Below, one piece after another: positions 37,440 to 46,408 of a stretch of DNA of 64,000 bases. The first letter of the stretch is position 1, and each line of letters opens with the position of its first letter. Location: assembly GCA_900769645.1 (NCBI GenBank), contig CAAGHI010000077.1, forward strand, positions 1 through 64,000, given 5' to 3'. Below the pieces are notes generated by a model that made no database searches, was not told where the DNA came from, and was given only the letters and a program-made list of their open reading frames with translations. The translations under genes were made by a program, and so were the position numbers. This DNA comes from Candidatus Gastranaerophilales bacterium. GTDB lineage: Bacteria > Cyanobacteriota > Vampirovibrionia > Gastranaerophilales > Gastranaerophilaceae.

Positions 37440-37734
37440 AAATACCATAGCGCATATTTAATAAAATATTTCTCTCTCCTAGGGAGAGAGCGTAGCCGTT
37501 CGAGCAGAGCGAGTTACGAATACGAGAGACAAAGGGAACCACAGAGCTGTGCGATGTGTGTGACCCTGTCCGCCTTGTGTCGAGGGGGTGAATAAAACCG
37601 AAAATAATATAAACATTATTACTCTGTTATATAATTATTCAAAGATATCTGCTATTGTTTACCCCTCTCCCGTATTTCTAATGCTCATTTAATTCGCAAA
37701 GAACTACGACCTCCACCCTAGGGGAGGCAAGATT
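37440..37734. repeat. Repeat-rich gene-free stretch (37344-37734)
   Basis: Holds the palindrome ctctctcctagggagagag (about 37473-37491), 'gagcagagcgagttacgaatacgagag', and 'acgacctccaccctaggggaggc'. These resemble the sequence around 43850-43910 and the prepilin leader at 19741-19800. I see no gene. Confidence 0.55.
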
Positions 37735-38508
37735 TTATTTCTTCCTATCAACAGCTTTCTTTGCTTGTTTCCACAATTTATCATATTCCACAAAAGAGTA
37801 TTCTTCTAACGGTTTTTCTGCCAACTCTTCCATTTTTCTAAAACGAGCCATAAATTTATTGTTTGCATCTATCAAAGCTTGTTCTGCATCAATCTTGTTC
37901 CAACGAGCAAGATTTACAACTGCAAAAAGAATGTCTCCAAACTCTTCTTCCATGTGTGCCCTGTCATGCTCAGCTTTCGCCTCTTTAAATTCTTCAAATT
38001 CAGAATTAATGCATTCGTAAAGCGTTTCTTCATCAGGCCACTCAAAACCTTGTTTTACTGCTCTTTTGCTAATTTTTTGTGCACTCATTAAAGCGGATTG
38101 AGCTTTTGAAATCCCGTCCATTGCAGATTTTCGTTCTGTTTTTTCTTCTTTTTTTAATTTATCCCAATTGTCGACTATATCCTGCGTTGAACTTACTTTT
38201 ACATTTCCAAAAACATGTGGGTGACGGTGGATAAGCTTTTCATTCAAACCTTTTGCAACATCGTCAAGATTAAAATCCCCTTCATCATCAGCAATTTGAG
38301 CATGCAAAAGAACTTGCAAAAGAACATCACCCAACTCTTCTTTCAAGTTATCCATATCATCAGAATTTATTGCGTCAACCGCCTCATAAGCCTCTTCAAG
38401 CATATTAGGCTTCAAAGTCTTGTGAGTCTGCGCTCTATCCCATTCACAGCCTTCTGGAGATCGCAAAATTCTAACTGTTTCAATTAATTTATTCAAATTT
38501 TCATACAT
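37735..38508 (-). CDS. mazG: Nucleoside triphosphate pyrophosphohydrolase MazG
   Basis: 257 residues with two tandem MazG domains, as in the full-length enzyme. Domain 1 has LRSPEGCEWDRAQTHKTLKP and the metal-binding EEAYEAVDAI...EELGDVLLQVLLHAQIA. Domain 2 has EFEEFKEAK...EEEFGDILFAVVNLARW. It hydrolyses NTPs and dNTPs to monophosphates and can lower (p)ppGpp. The ATG has agagga upstream. Confidence 0.95.
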   Translation of the reverse strand: MYENLNKLIETVRILRSPEGCEWDRAQTHKTLKPNMLEEAYEAVDAINSDDMDNLKEELGDVLLQVLLHAQIADDEGDFNLDDVAKGLNEKLIHRHPHVFGNVKVSSTQDIVDNWDKLKKEEKTERKSAMDGISKAQSALMSAQKISKRAVKQGFEWPDEETLYECINSEFEEFKEAKAEHDRAHMEEEFGDILFAVVNLARWNKIDAEQALIDANNKFMARFRKMEELAEKPLEEYSFVEYDKLWKQAKKAVDRKK

Positions 38509-38646
38509 AACAACATATCCTCTTTTTTAATTATTCTACACCTAACGGAGGAGAAATTCAATCAATAATCCTACAAAAGGTTGACCCAATAATTTTTACC
38601 TGATGATATCCTTATAATGTCGAGATTATACGAAAGGATATTTAAC

Positions 38647-39159
38647 ATGGCAAATTTATCAGTATCATCTATTCGTGAAAGAATTTTTAACACAAGTAAA
38701 CACGAATCAGTAACACAGAGAAATTCATCAAATCCATTTGCAGCATCTTCTTTCAAAGGCAACGTACTAACTGCAGATGTATTTGAATCATCTTCAAAAA
38801 AATCAAACAACAACGTTAATTTCACAGGCAAACTTAAAGCAAGTGCTTTGGTTGGCTCAATTTCAGGAATTGGCGAAAGATTTCAACACGCAATCGATTC
38901 AGTTGTAGCATTTGGCAACAGAATTAAAGAAAACGTTGTAAACGGCTGGAACAAATTAAACAGTATTGAAATTTCATTCACTCCTGCAAAAGACAAAGCT
39001 GTTTCTATGTACAACTCAGCAAAAGAAATTTTGGGAACATCTGTTACAGACTTGGTTTCCTCAAAAACATCAGCAAGATCAGTTGCTAAGATGGAAGACA
39101 TGGTAATGGCAAGACAAATGTTTGCAGACAGCGTTTCAGCTTGGGAAGCTGCTGTATAG
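38647..39159 (+). CDS. Hypothetical protein with FKG/FTG tags
   Basis: 170 residues, unrecognised. The N-terminus is Ser/Asn-rich with two short tags, ASSFKGN and NNVNFTGK, like the tag of the protein at 2077. The rest is amphipathic helix. ATG 38647 lies 8 nt after aaagga; an upstream in-frame ATG lacks a site. It forms an operon with the gene 15 nt downstream. Confidence 0.65.
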   Translation: MANLSVSSIRERIFNTSKHESVTQRNSSNPFAASSFKGNVLTADVFESSSKKSNNNVNFTGKLKASALVGSISGIGERFQHAIDSVVAFGNRIKENVVNGWNKLNSIEISFTPAKDKAVSMYNSAKEILGTSVTDLVSSKTSARSVAKMEDMVMARQMFADSVSAWEAAV

Positions 39160-39174
39160 TTGGAGGTTTGATAA

Positions 39175-39546
39175 ATGGTAGAAAAAAGAATAGTAAAAGA
39201 CGTTACAAATATTATTGATGGTTTGGGAAGGAATGAAAACCCTGAAACTATCGCTATTTTGGAAGATGTTGGGACAAATTCTAAAGTAGACGCTATCAGA
39301 GAAATGACATCTCGCGCTTTGGTTAAGAAAAATATGCACGATTCTTTGAAAGTAGTTATTACAAACAAAGGAAAAGGCATCAACGATATGTCAACAGTTG
39401 TAGCAATGAGCACAATCAACGAATTGTTGTCATTGAATGACAAATCAGAAGCTATGAAAATTTTGGAAGAAACTGTTGATCAACATTCTGACGAAGAAGT
39501 TAGAGATAACGCTCGTTCAGTAAAAGCTTTGATGGCACTTTCATAG
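39175..39546 (+). CDS. Hypothetical helical protein (123 aa)
   Basis: An all-helical soluble protein of unknown function with loosely repeated segments (ETIAILEDVGTNSKVDAIREM; KAMKILEE-like near the end), perhaps HEAT/armadillo-like. ggagg lies 8 nt before the ATG. A strong terminator follows, so it is the last gene of a two-gene operon with 38647. Confidence 0.65.
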   Translation: MVEKRIVKDVTNIIDGLGRNENPETIAILEDVGTNSKVDAIREMTSRALVKKNMHDSLKVVITNKGKGINDMSTVVAMSTINELLSLNDKSEAMKILEETVDQHSDEEVRDNARSVKALMALS

Positions 39547-39600
39547 ATTGAAAGTAAATATATAAATTTGCCAGATTTTATATATTGAACATACCCCCTT

Positions 39601-39627
39601 AAAAAGACTCCGCCTGGAGTCTTTTTT
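39601..39627 (+). terminator. Strong intrinsic terminator
   Basis: aaaaagactcc-gcct-ggagtctttttt: an 11-bp perfect stem, a 4-base loop and a T run. Confidence 0.92.
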
Positions 39628-39648
39628 ATATAAATTCTGCCTTCCTAA

Positions 39649-39820
39649 GTGCTACGCACGTAGCCCTCAACAACAATATTATTAAAGACTCCGGATCGTA
39701 GTCCGGAGTGACAGTTTCATTTTAAATGCTTTTCAAAAATAGTTACTACTTTCGTCATTCTGAAAGCTTAGAAAAATAATGCGAGTGACGAGCATTAATT
39801 TTTCTTGCTATTCAGAATCT
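39649..39820. repeat. Dispersed repeats in the gap 39628-39892
   Basis: Holds gtgctacgcacgtagccct (39649-39667; identical to 54143-54161 in a prepilin leader), 'gactccggatcgtagtccggagtgac', the hairpin repeat 39753-39820 (gtcattctgaaagctta...cttgctattcagaatc), and a copy of 'gaactttttatggaaaaagttcc' near 39859. Confidence 0.75.
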
Positions 39821-39892
39821 ATTATTATTTATTATAATCTCCTGCGCAGACAGCGTGAACTTTTTATGGAAAAAGTTCCTTAGAAAAAAACA

Positions 39893-39920
39893 AAAAGACA
39901 TCTTTTTCAAGATGTCTTTT
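39893..39920 (-). terminator. Intrinsic terminator of the exoprotein gene
   Basis: aaaagacatctt and aagatgtctttt form a 12-bp stem with a short tttc loop, just downstream of the leftward gene at 39943. Confidence 0.88.
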
Positions 39921-39942
39921 GCTACTTATTTCGACTTCGAAA

Positions 39943-42546
39943 TTATTTTTTCAATTGTTCCCAGAAGTATCTGCCAGGAGCTGTAATTTTTGTATTGTCA
40001 ACTGTAGCATTTTTGGTGCCTTTGTTAACAACTCGAACCACTTCTTCACTTGAAATAGTTCCGTTTACGGTCATACCATCACCTTTGTTTAGAACAACCG
40101 CTGAACCTTTACCTGTTGTTGTAATTGCTCCGCCAACAGTCATGTTGCCTTTTTGGTTATACAACTCAGATTGAGATCCGGAATTTGTCATATTACCTTC
40201 ATATCTCAAGCCTTCTTGACCTGAAATATTTTTAATAAGAGTTTGACCTGCACCATCTGAAACAAATCCAGATGTTACATTAATTCCAGTACCGTTAGCC
40301 CTAGCAGCAGCATAGAAGCCGTTGTTTGCATCAAGTGAGCCATTGCTGTTGTTGTGAACTGTACCACCAAGATTCAATTTGCCTTCGTTAGCAAGGATAT
40401 TCAAACGACCGTTGTTAGTGATTTCGTTGTTTACTGTCATATCACCTGAACCATAGTTCTTGATATTGATATTTGCATCACTTGTAACAGTTCCATCGCT
40501 AGCCAACATCATTGAACCGCCACCAGCTCTGTTGATAATGCCTAGGTCCCCGTCAGATTGAATATCTCCAGATACGTACATATCGCCACTGTAGTTGTTG
40601 ATTGCAGTTTTGCCGCCGTTTGTAATTGTACCTTGAAGGTCAATTCCTCTTTGACCGGCAACTGTTCTGCCTTCGTGTTTAATCGCTAAGCTTTCACCTG
40701 CGGCGTTGTTAATAATCTTAGTACCGGTAGCAGCAGAAATCCCTGTTGAATTTTCTCTGGAATAAATTACCAAGCGACCATCATTATTCGTAATGTTTCC
40801 GGCTTTTGTTCCATCAGAAGAGGTTCCAAGTGCCAATTGACCTGCATCGTTGTAAACAGTTGTGTCACCGGTGTTATTGATATCACCAACAATTTTCATA
40901 CCGTCAGCACCGTAGTTTTTCAACTTTAATTTGCCTTCGTTAGTAACAGTTGCATTTTTGGTATAAGTTACGCCTGTTCCTTTGTTATTAATAGTCATGT
41001 TGCCCATGTTATTAATATTTCCATTTACAAGCATTGCACCTTTTTCGTTGATAATTGCAGTTTCAGCATCATCAGCATCTGGACGGTTAGAAATAGTACC
41101 ATCAATAGTCATACCGTTTGCACCACGGTTTTTAAGAGACAATGTACCCTTGCCTGCAATGTTACCTTTTGATGTTACAGCCAATTTGCCATCACCACTG
41201 TTCAAGATATTGATTGCACCTTCATCAGCAATTGAAACTTTACCGTTGACATTCAAATCACCAGCTTTGTTTTCAATTGAAACAAGTGAATCGGATTTAA
41301 CACCAGCAACACTCATACCGCCATTTCCAGAGTTTTCAATTCTAACAGTGCCAACTGATGCAACTTTGTCCTCTGTATTAGAGATAACCAATTTACCGCC
41401 TCTGTTTACAAATCTAACAGAAGAACCTGATACAGCACCTGTAACATTCATACCGCCAGCACCTTCATTAACAAAGTTTGCTTTGCCAGTTGGGTTAGCA
41501 GTTCCTGAGAATGTCAAAGCGCCTGTTGTACTGTTATTTGTAACCGCAAGGTCTTTGTCAGTAGACAATGTTCCACCAATTGTCATGTTTCCACCTTTGT
41601 TTGAAACATTCAAATTAGCATTATTGTTTTTAACAGTACCGCCAATATTCAAATTGCCAGCTTTGTTATAAACATTCAACTCATTTGTTGATTGAACAAG
41701 TCCTGAAATACTAGTTCCGCCGGTACCATTGTTTGTAATATACAAACCGCTATCTTTTTGACCAGCAACAGCAGCACCGTTTGCAACAATACCTGCAATA
41801 TTAATATTGCCTGAGCCAGAAGAAGTTTTAAGTTGGATATTTGAACCATTTCTTGTAAATGCAGATGCATTTTGAATTCCGGTTGTATTTACCAAAGAAT
41901 TAAATAATTGAGCTGCACGAGCTTCTGTTGAAAAAGCTTCAGTAGAATTTACACCGTTCAAAATTCCACCAGTTGCACCAACATTAATGTCGCTACCACG
42001 TAGTTGAACACCGTTTCTTGCAAAAACTTTACCATCAATATTAATAGCACCGGCATTTGTTTCGCCATTCAACAAGTGAGATACATTGTTGATATTTTCA
42101 TAATTATTAGCTGCATATTCTGTTAATAATTTATTATATGCAGTATTTGTTGGAGTTGCCACAGACAAAGTTCCAACATTCAAAACGCCTGATGCACCAA
42201 CAGTCAAGCCGTTTGGAGAAATAAACACAGCATGACCATTATAGAAATTGTTATCACGCATAGTGTTCAAAATACCATTTACCTTTACCCCATTTTGAAC
42301 AAGGTTGATAAATGTATTAATATCTTTTGTATTATTGTATTTAAAAATCAAATTGGCAATATCACCTTTGCCTAAATCAAAGTTTTGATATTGTCTGTAA
42401 CCAACATCGCCGTTCACTTTTAAAGGGTCAATGTTGAATGTTCCGGAAGTTCCATTTGCAAATCCATCAATTGTGGAAGCTGCATTAGCACACGACACGG
42501 ACAATACTGTCGCAACAGCTGCGATTAGTAATTGCTTTTTGTTCAT
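39943..42546 (-). CDS. Filamentous haemagglutinin-like secreted beta-helix protein
   Basis: 867 residues. A signal peptide (about 1-22) is followed by a TPS/FHA N-terminal domain (GTFNIDPLKVNGDVGYRQYQNFDL, then FISPNGLTVGASGVLNVG) that starts a beta-helix. From about residue 235 onward come many degenerate 20-25-residue repeats of the form NxGxGxMxVxGxIxNxG, rich in Asn and Gly, predicting a long right-handed beta-helix. It ends GRYFWEQLKK with no autotransporter barrel, LPXTG or obvious C-terminal sorting domain. Likely a surface adhesin exported by two-partner secretion; no TpsB gene is in the window. aaggag precedes the ATG. Confidence 0.82.
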   Translation of the reverse strand: MNKKQLLIAAVATVLSVSCANAASTIDGFANGTSGTFNIDPLKVNGDVGYRQYQNFDLGKGDIANLIFKYNNTKDINTFINLVQNGVKVNGILNTMRDNNFYNGHAVFISPNGLTVGASGVLNVGTLSVATPTNTAYNKLLTEYAANNYENINNVSHLLNGETNAGAINIDGKVFARNGVQLRGSDINVGATGGILNGVNSTEAFSTEARAAQLFNSLVNTTGIQNASAFTRNGSNIQLKTSSGSGNINIAGIVANGAAVAGQKDSGLYITNNGTGGTSISGLVQSTNELNVYNKAGNLNIGGTVKNNNANLNVSNKGGNMTIGGTLSTDKDLAVTNNSTTGALTFSGTANPTGKANFVNEGAGGMNVTGAVSGSSVRFVNRGGKLVISNTEDKVASVGTVRIENSGNGGMSVAGVKSDSLVSIENKAGDLNVNGKVSIADEGAINILNSGDGKLAVTSKGNIAGKGTLSLKNRGANGMTIDGTISNRPDADDAETAIINEKGAMLVNGNINNMGNMTINNKGTGVTYTKNATVTNEGKLKLKNYGADGMKIVGDINNTGDTTVYNDAGQLALGTSSDGTKAGNITNNDGRLVIYSRENSTGISAATGTKIINNAAGESLAIKHEGRTVAGQRGIDLQGTITNGGKTAINNYSGDMYVSGDIQSDGDLGIINRAGGGSMMLASDGTVTSDANINIKNYGSGDMTVNNEITNNGRLNILANEGKLNLGGTVHNNSNGSLDANNGFYAAARANGTGINVTSGFVSDGAGQTLIKNISGQEGLRYEGNMTNSGSQSELYNQKGNMTVGGAITTTGKGSAVVLNKGDGMTVNGTISSEEVVRVVNKGTKNATVDNTKITAPGRYFWEQLKK

Positions 42547-42807
42547 AAGTCATACTCCTTATAATTATGAATCACATTTATTTGCATTGTATTACATAAT
42601 AAGTCTGAACAAATATAAATTTGCCTATATGTAACGAAATATTAATCATCTCTTCTTTTAAACCATAAGCTTATTCTCCTTTTTTGAAAAATTGAAAATT
42701 TTCATGATTGCACATACCTTTATAAAGTATTTTACGGCCCAAAAATTGCAAAACTTTAGGAAATTTTAAGAAATATTAACACATTTTTTACATTTAGCTA
42801 TATAAGC

Positions 42808-43329
42808 TTACCCTTTAAAAGCGCCCCAAGCTTTTATTGTCCCACGCTGATACTTTATCAAATAATATTGACCGTCAGGAACATATTCAATTGACGCTTC
42901 CATGTGAACTTCCGGTTCATCAGGTTTCATACCAACTTTTGCACGTTTTTCATTAGTATCTTTTCGAACTTTTTCTTCTTTTTTAAGCTCTTTTTTGACT
43001 TTTTTATTATTCAATCTTGCAGCTTCTGCAGCATCTTCCTCAACTTTTATGACAGGAATTACAGCCACCGGATTTTTAGATTGTATAAGGATTAAAAAAT
43101 CACGCATATCAGAAAGCGCCAACTCATAGTAACCGGAATTTATCACCCCACCTGCATTGTCAAAAAGCGGATCTGTAATAATCAAAGTTGGATAATCAGA
43201 ATCTTTTAAAGAATACCTGTAAATTGCCTGAGTACCAACATAATAGCCGGAAGTCTCCTGAGGCTCTTGAGGGTATGGTCTGACATTCGGGTGCGTCAGG
43301 ACATTTTCAGCAAAAACACCTTCTAGCAT
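42808..43329 (-). CDS. Hypothetical protein co-transcribed with rnpA
   Basis: 173 residues, unrecognised. The N-terminal 100 residues look like a folded alpha/beta domain (TQAIYRYSLKDSDYPTLIITDPLF, YYELALSDMRDFLILIQSKNP). A Lys/Glu-rich charged helix (105-140) and a short beta-rich C-terminus (YYLIKYQRGTIKAWGAF) follow. It overlaps the rnpA stop by one base, so it is translated with rnpA, in the place usually held by yidD. Confidence 0.6.
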   Translation of the reverse strand: MLEGVFAENVLTHPNVRPYPQEPQETSGYYVGTQAIYRYSLKDSDYPTLIITDPLFDNAGGVINSGYYELALSDMRDFLILIQSKNPVAVIPVIKVEEDAAEAARLNNKKVKKELKKEEKVRKDTNEKRAKVGMKPDEPEVHMEASIEYVPDGQYYLIKYQRGTIKAWGAFKG

Positions 43330-43685
43330 TATTTTAACCTTTGTATAAGATTTTTAATTATATTTTGAATTTCGTCAAAACTTTTGCCCAAAGCATGCTC
43401 AGTGCCAACAAAAATCAACGAAAGATATTTTTGAGAATTTCCGAGTTGATTATCTTTAATTGCGAGCCTGTAACTTTCTCGCATCAAACGTTTTAAACGA
43501 TTACGTTTTACAGCTCGCTTATGAGTTTTTTTAGAAACAACAAAACCTACACGCGTTGGAATTTCATCATCTTTTTTCAAAATTCCGGCAAACAAAGTCA
43601 CTCCACCTTTATGCGTGGAATTTTTTACCCTGTATGTTGCAGAAAAAGCTGCTTTATTTTTTAGTCTAAATTGTTTTGGTAACAT
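43329..43685 (-). CDS. rnpA: Ribonuclease P protein component
   Basis: 118 residues, normal for RnpA. It begins MLPKQFRLKNKAAFSATYR and holds the RNR signature KRAVKRNRLKRLMRESYRLA. It binds the RNase P RNA in tRNA 5' maturation. I take ATG 43685 as start; a GTG nine codons upstream reads through a G9 tract (43700-43708). Ribosome binding is weak except for the G-tract itself. Confidence 0.95.
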   Translation of the reverse strand: MLPKQFRLKNKAAFSATYRVKNSTHKGGVTLFAGILKKDDEIPTRVGFVVSKKTHKRAVKRNRLKRLMRESYRLAIKDNQLGNSQKYLSLIFVGTEHALGKSFDEIQNIIKNLIQRLK

Positions 43686-43699
43686 CTGAAAACTTTCAT

Positions 43700-43708
43700 C
43701 CCCCCCCC
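43700..43708 (-). repeat. G9 tract upstream of rnpA
   Basis: Nine C on the + strand, 15 nt upstream of the rnpA ATG. It could serve as, or change the position of, the ribosome binding site. Its flanks differ from the prepilin tracts. Confidence 0.85.
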
Positions 43709-43920
43709 ACACACTTGCAAGAGGTCCGAAATCTATGATTTTGAGAAGGGGCTGCCTGAAAACGAGTCGCCCATCTACTCACAACAATACAGCATGCCTA
43801 ATAAAAAGACCTGCTGTATTTGAAGTATTTTTACTTATTTCCCCCTCAACCGCACTTGTAACATTCGCAAAACTCATGCACAACCGCGACCTCTCCAACA
43901 TAGGAGCGAGCTAAGGATAA

Positions 43921-44073
43921 TTAAGCACGTTTTTTAGCAGAGATAGCCAATTTATGACGACCTTTAGCACGACGTCTGTTAATAACTTCTTGTCCGCCAG
44001 GGGTAGCCATTCTAGCTCTAAAACCACTTACGTGTTGTCTTTTTACTTTTGTTCCTTCTAGTGTACGTCTCAT
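43921..44073 (-). CDS. rpmH: 50S ribosomal protein L34
   Basis: 50 residues: MRRTLEGTKVKRQHVSGFRA, then RMATPGGQEVINRRRAKGR and a basic tail. The HGFRARM...RRRAKGR pattern of L34 is preserved (SGFRARM). aaggaat precedes the ATG. A 235-base gap with 'ccccctcaaccgcacttgtaacattcgc' repeat sequence separates it from rnpA, which is unusually long for this pair. Confidence 0.93.
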   Translation of the reverse strand: MRRTLEGTKVKRQHVSGFRARMATPGGQEVINRRRAKGRHKLAISAKKRA

Positions 44074-44170
44074 TTTTCTTTATTCCTTTTAATTTATATT
44101 TGTCGTATAATTCCAATGTAAATTAAAAATAAATAATAGTCAACTATTATAGAAAGACAGGTTAAATAAT

Positions 44171-44983
44171 ATGAACAAAAAATGTAAAATCGGATTTATT
44201 GGTTGTGGCAAAATGGCTAGTGCCATCATTAAAGGAACCATTTCTTCAAAATTTGTTGCAAAAGAAAACATTAAAGGCTCAGAAGTAAATTGCGAAATCG
44301 CAGAATTAGCTTCTCAAAGACTTGGAATTGACGTAATCACAGACAACAGAGCCCTTGTTATGGAAAGCGACATCGTATTTATTGCAACAAAACCTAACTA
44401 TGCAGCATCAATTTTGGAAGAAATCAAAGACGAATTGACTCCTGACAAGCTTTTAGTTTCAATTTGCGCTGGTGTTTCAACTTCAAAAATCGAAAAAATC
44501 ATCGGCTCACAAAGAGTTGTTCGAGTAATGCCAAACACTCCGGCTCTTGTTTTGGAAGGTATGAGCGGAGTTTGTAAAGGCGCTTATGCAAATGAAGAAG
44601 ATGCAGAATTTGTTCTTGAACTTCTTTCAAATATCGGAAAAGCCATTGAAGTAACCGAATCTCAAATGGATATCGTAACAGCAATTTCAGGCTCTGGCCC
44701 AGCATTTTTCTACAAGGTTATTGAAGATATGGCTCGTGCAGGCGAAAAACTTGGGCTTGATTATGACAAATCCCTTGAACTTGCAACTCAAACAGCAATC
44801 GGCTCTGCCAAAATGGTTATGCAAAGAGGCGAAATCCCTGTTCAAACCCTAATCGATAACGTTGCTACAAAAGGCGGTTGCACATTTGTCGGAATTTCTG
44901 TTATGAACGATGAACACTCTGACAAACTTTTCTATGACGTAATTGATCAGACAACTAAAAAAGCTTCTGAACTCGGAAAATAA
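44171..44983 (+). CDS. proC: Pyrroline-5-carboxylate reductase
   Basis: 270 residues. Last step of proline synthesis, NAD(P)H-dependent. The Rossmann motif is IGFIGCGKMASAIIKG; the family signature is VMPNTPALVLEGMSGVC and the C-terminal dimerisation/active-site region is TAISGSGPAFFYKVIEDM and LIDNVATKGGCT. Length is typical. It is divergent from rpmH and has gaaagacagg upstream. Confidence 0.96.
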   Translation: MNKKCKIGFIGCGKMASAIIKGTISSKFVAKENIKGSEVNCEIAELASQRLGIDVITDNRALVMESDIVFIATKPNYAASILEEIKDELTPDKLLVSICAGVSTSKIEKIIGSQRVVRVMPNTPALVLEGMSGVCKGAYANEEDAEFVLELLSNIGKAIEVTESQMDIVTAISGSGPAFFYKVIEDMARAGEKLGLDYDKSLELATQTAIGSAKMVMQRGEIPVQTLIDNVATKGGCTFVGISVMNDEHSDKLFYDVIDQTTKKASELGK

Positions 44984-45005
44984 AAACTATTAAGCTGAAT
45001 AGTTT

Positions 45006-45040
45006 CGTATGACGGGGACCCCACCCCGCCATCATGAACT
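45006..45040. repeat. Short GC-rich repeat
   Basis: gacggggaccccaccccgcc followed by atcatgaac matches the end of the nested palindrome at 18765-18780, between convergent genes. Confidence 0.5.
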
Positions 45041-45050
45041 TTAAAATATG

Positions 45051-46148
45051 CTAATTTTCAATAGACGCAAGGCTTAAAAAATCGCTTAGGGAAACAACCT
45101 TAGGCGATTTTTTTACGCCTATTAATCCTCGCTTCAACCCTATAACGCAAGCAGGGCAAGTTGTTACAACATAATCAGCTCCTGTTGCCGCTGCATTTTT
45201 AGCTTTTTGTTTCATTAATTGTGTTGCGATTTTAGGATTTTTAATCGCAAATTCACCCGAAAAGCCACAGCATTCATCATAATCTTGCATTTCAACATAT
45301 TCTACATTTTCACAATTCGCAAGAACTTTTTGCCAAAAATCGTCGTTTTCTAAATGGCAAGGCTTGTGAAATGTCACTTTTACAGGTTTTTCAAACTTGA
45401 ATTTAATATCTTGTTGTACAATAAGCTCTCCGAGGTTTATAAATTTTGCATCAACATATTTTTTCAGTGTACTTTCGCAACTCGCACAATCCGTCAAAAC
45501 ATAATCAAAATCACAATCCATAAGCGCAAGGTTGTGCTCTTTTACTTCCTCAAATCGCTCTAGATTCCCACTAGACAAAAATGGTAAACCACAGCAGTCA
45601 AAGTCTTTTTCAATAATTTCAACGCTAGAATTGTCAAACAATTTATGCAAAAATCTGTCCACCTGAGGAAAAATATTGTTTACACAACCTTTAAAGTAAA
45701 GAAGTTTCAGTTCAACTCCACTCTCTCGTTGCTCTGTGACACCATCTTTCACATTAGGACGAGGGTTTGACTGCGTAATTTTTTTTAAAAACTTGCCGAC
45801 TTTCAAAAGATTTCCAAACACATATTTGGACTCCAAAAAGAAAACAACCTTGCCCCAAAATGTATTTTTCACATATTCATATTTTGCAATTTCAAAGATT
45901 TTGCAAACATCAATTGCGCTTGGGCAAAAAACAGAGCACTTGTTGCATTTCAAACACAAGTCAAGGTATTTATTTATGTTTTGATTAAGCTTTAAATCAC
46001 CTTTCAAAACACCTTCAAGCATAACAAATTTTCCACGAGAAACCGCACAGTCATTACCCGTAAGTTTATAAACAGGGCAAACTGACTGACATAGTCCACA
46101 TTTTGAGCATTTGTTTATTTCGGATTTAAAATCTTCCAACTTTTGCAT
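45051..46148 (-). CDS. GlcF/LldF-type iron-sulfur oxidoreductase subunit
   Basis: 365 residues. Two N-terminal 4Fe-4S motifs, CSKCGLCQSVCP (about 15-26) and CLKCNKCSVFCP (about 66-77), are followed by two CCG domains (DFDCCGLPFLSSG and DYDECCGFSGEF, plus TDCASCE and TTCPACVIG) typical of glycolate oxidase GlcF, LldE-like and heterodisulfide-reductase D proteins. It carries electrons for a flavoprotein dehydrogenase, but no GlcD or LldF partner is adjacent. The ATG has no ribosome binding site; an extended -10 (TGCTATCAT) ends exactly 6 nt before it, so the mRNA is probably leaderless. Confidence 0.85.
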   Translation of the reverse strand: MQKLEDFKSEINKCSKCGLCQSVCPVYKLTGNDCAVSRGKFVMLEGVLKGDLKLNQNINKYLDLCLKCNKCSVFCPSAIDVCKIFEIAKYEYVKNTFWGKVVFFLESKYVFGNLLKVGKFLKKITQSNPRPNVKDGVTEQRESGVELKLLYFKGCVNNIFPQVDRFLHKLFDNSSVEIIEKDFDCCGLPFLSSGNLERFEEVKEHNLALMDCDFDYVLTDCASCESTLKKYVDAKFINLGELIVQQDIKFKFEKPVKVTFHKPCHLENDDFWQKVLANCENVEYVEMQDYDECCGFSGEFAIKNPKIATQLMKQKAKNAAATGADYVVTTCPACVIGLKRGLIGVKKSPKVVSLSDFLSLASIEN

Positions 46149-46217
46149 AAATACATGATAGCACGAAATTTTTGCACTAATTTATCTACCCTGATTAGAA
46201 TTAACAATCTTTGCGAC

Positions 46218-46246
46218 TTGACATTTAATCATGTCTTTTTTATCAT
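46218..46246 (+). promoter_or_regulatory. Promoter of tRNA-Cys
   Basis: Perfect TTGACA (46218-46223), 17-base spacer, TATCAT (46241-46246), then the tRNA at 46260. Confidence 0.75.
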
Positions 46247-46259
46247 AGAGGAACGAGGT

Positions 46260-46331
46260 GGCGACATGGCCAAGTGGTAAGGCAGGAGCCTGCAAAGCTC
46301 TTATCCCCCAGTTCGAATCTGGGTGTCGCCT
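46260..46331 (+). tRNA. tRNA-Cys (anticodon GCA)
   Basis: Acceptor stem ggcgaca/tgtcgcc, D arm with aagtggtaaggc, anticodon loop ctGCAaa, and T arm ccccagttcgaatctggg. CCA is not encoded; a T run follows directly and ends transcription. Confidence 0.93.
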
Positions 46332-46373
46332 TTTTTATTTATTTATTTTTGTATTATTTATTGATGTTTAATA

Positions 46374-46402
46374 TTGACATAAATCGTATATACATTTATA
46401 AT
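46374..46402 (+). promoter_or_regulatory. Perfect sigma-70 promoter giving a leaderless mRNA
   Basis: TTGACA (46374-46379), a 17-base spacer and TATAAT (46397-46402), both perfect consensus. The ATG at 46409 begins 7 nt after the -10 box, where transcription should start, and there is no ribosome binding site. Confidence 0.8.
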
Positions 46403-46408
46403 TTATAT

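Noticed and set aside
40982..41671. 229-codon open frame antisense to the FHA-like gene
   Set aside because: Proline/leucine-rich translation mirrors the Asn/Gly repeats of the real gene; no ribosome binding site or recognisable domain.
43329..44170. Replication origin near rpmH/rnpA
   Set aside because: No dnaA, dnaN or cluster of DnaA boxes is visible; recF is also isolated at 15.5 kb.
46274..46408. Open frame running through tRNA-Cys into the TPM gene
   Set aside because: It crosses a complete tRNA and a perfect promoter; the signal peptide begins at the ATG at 46409.
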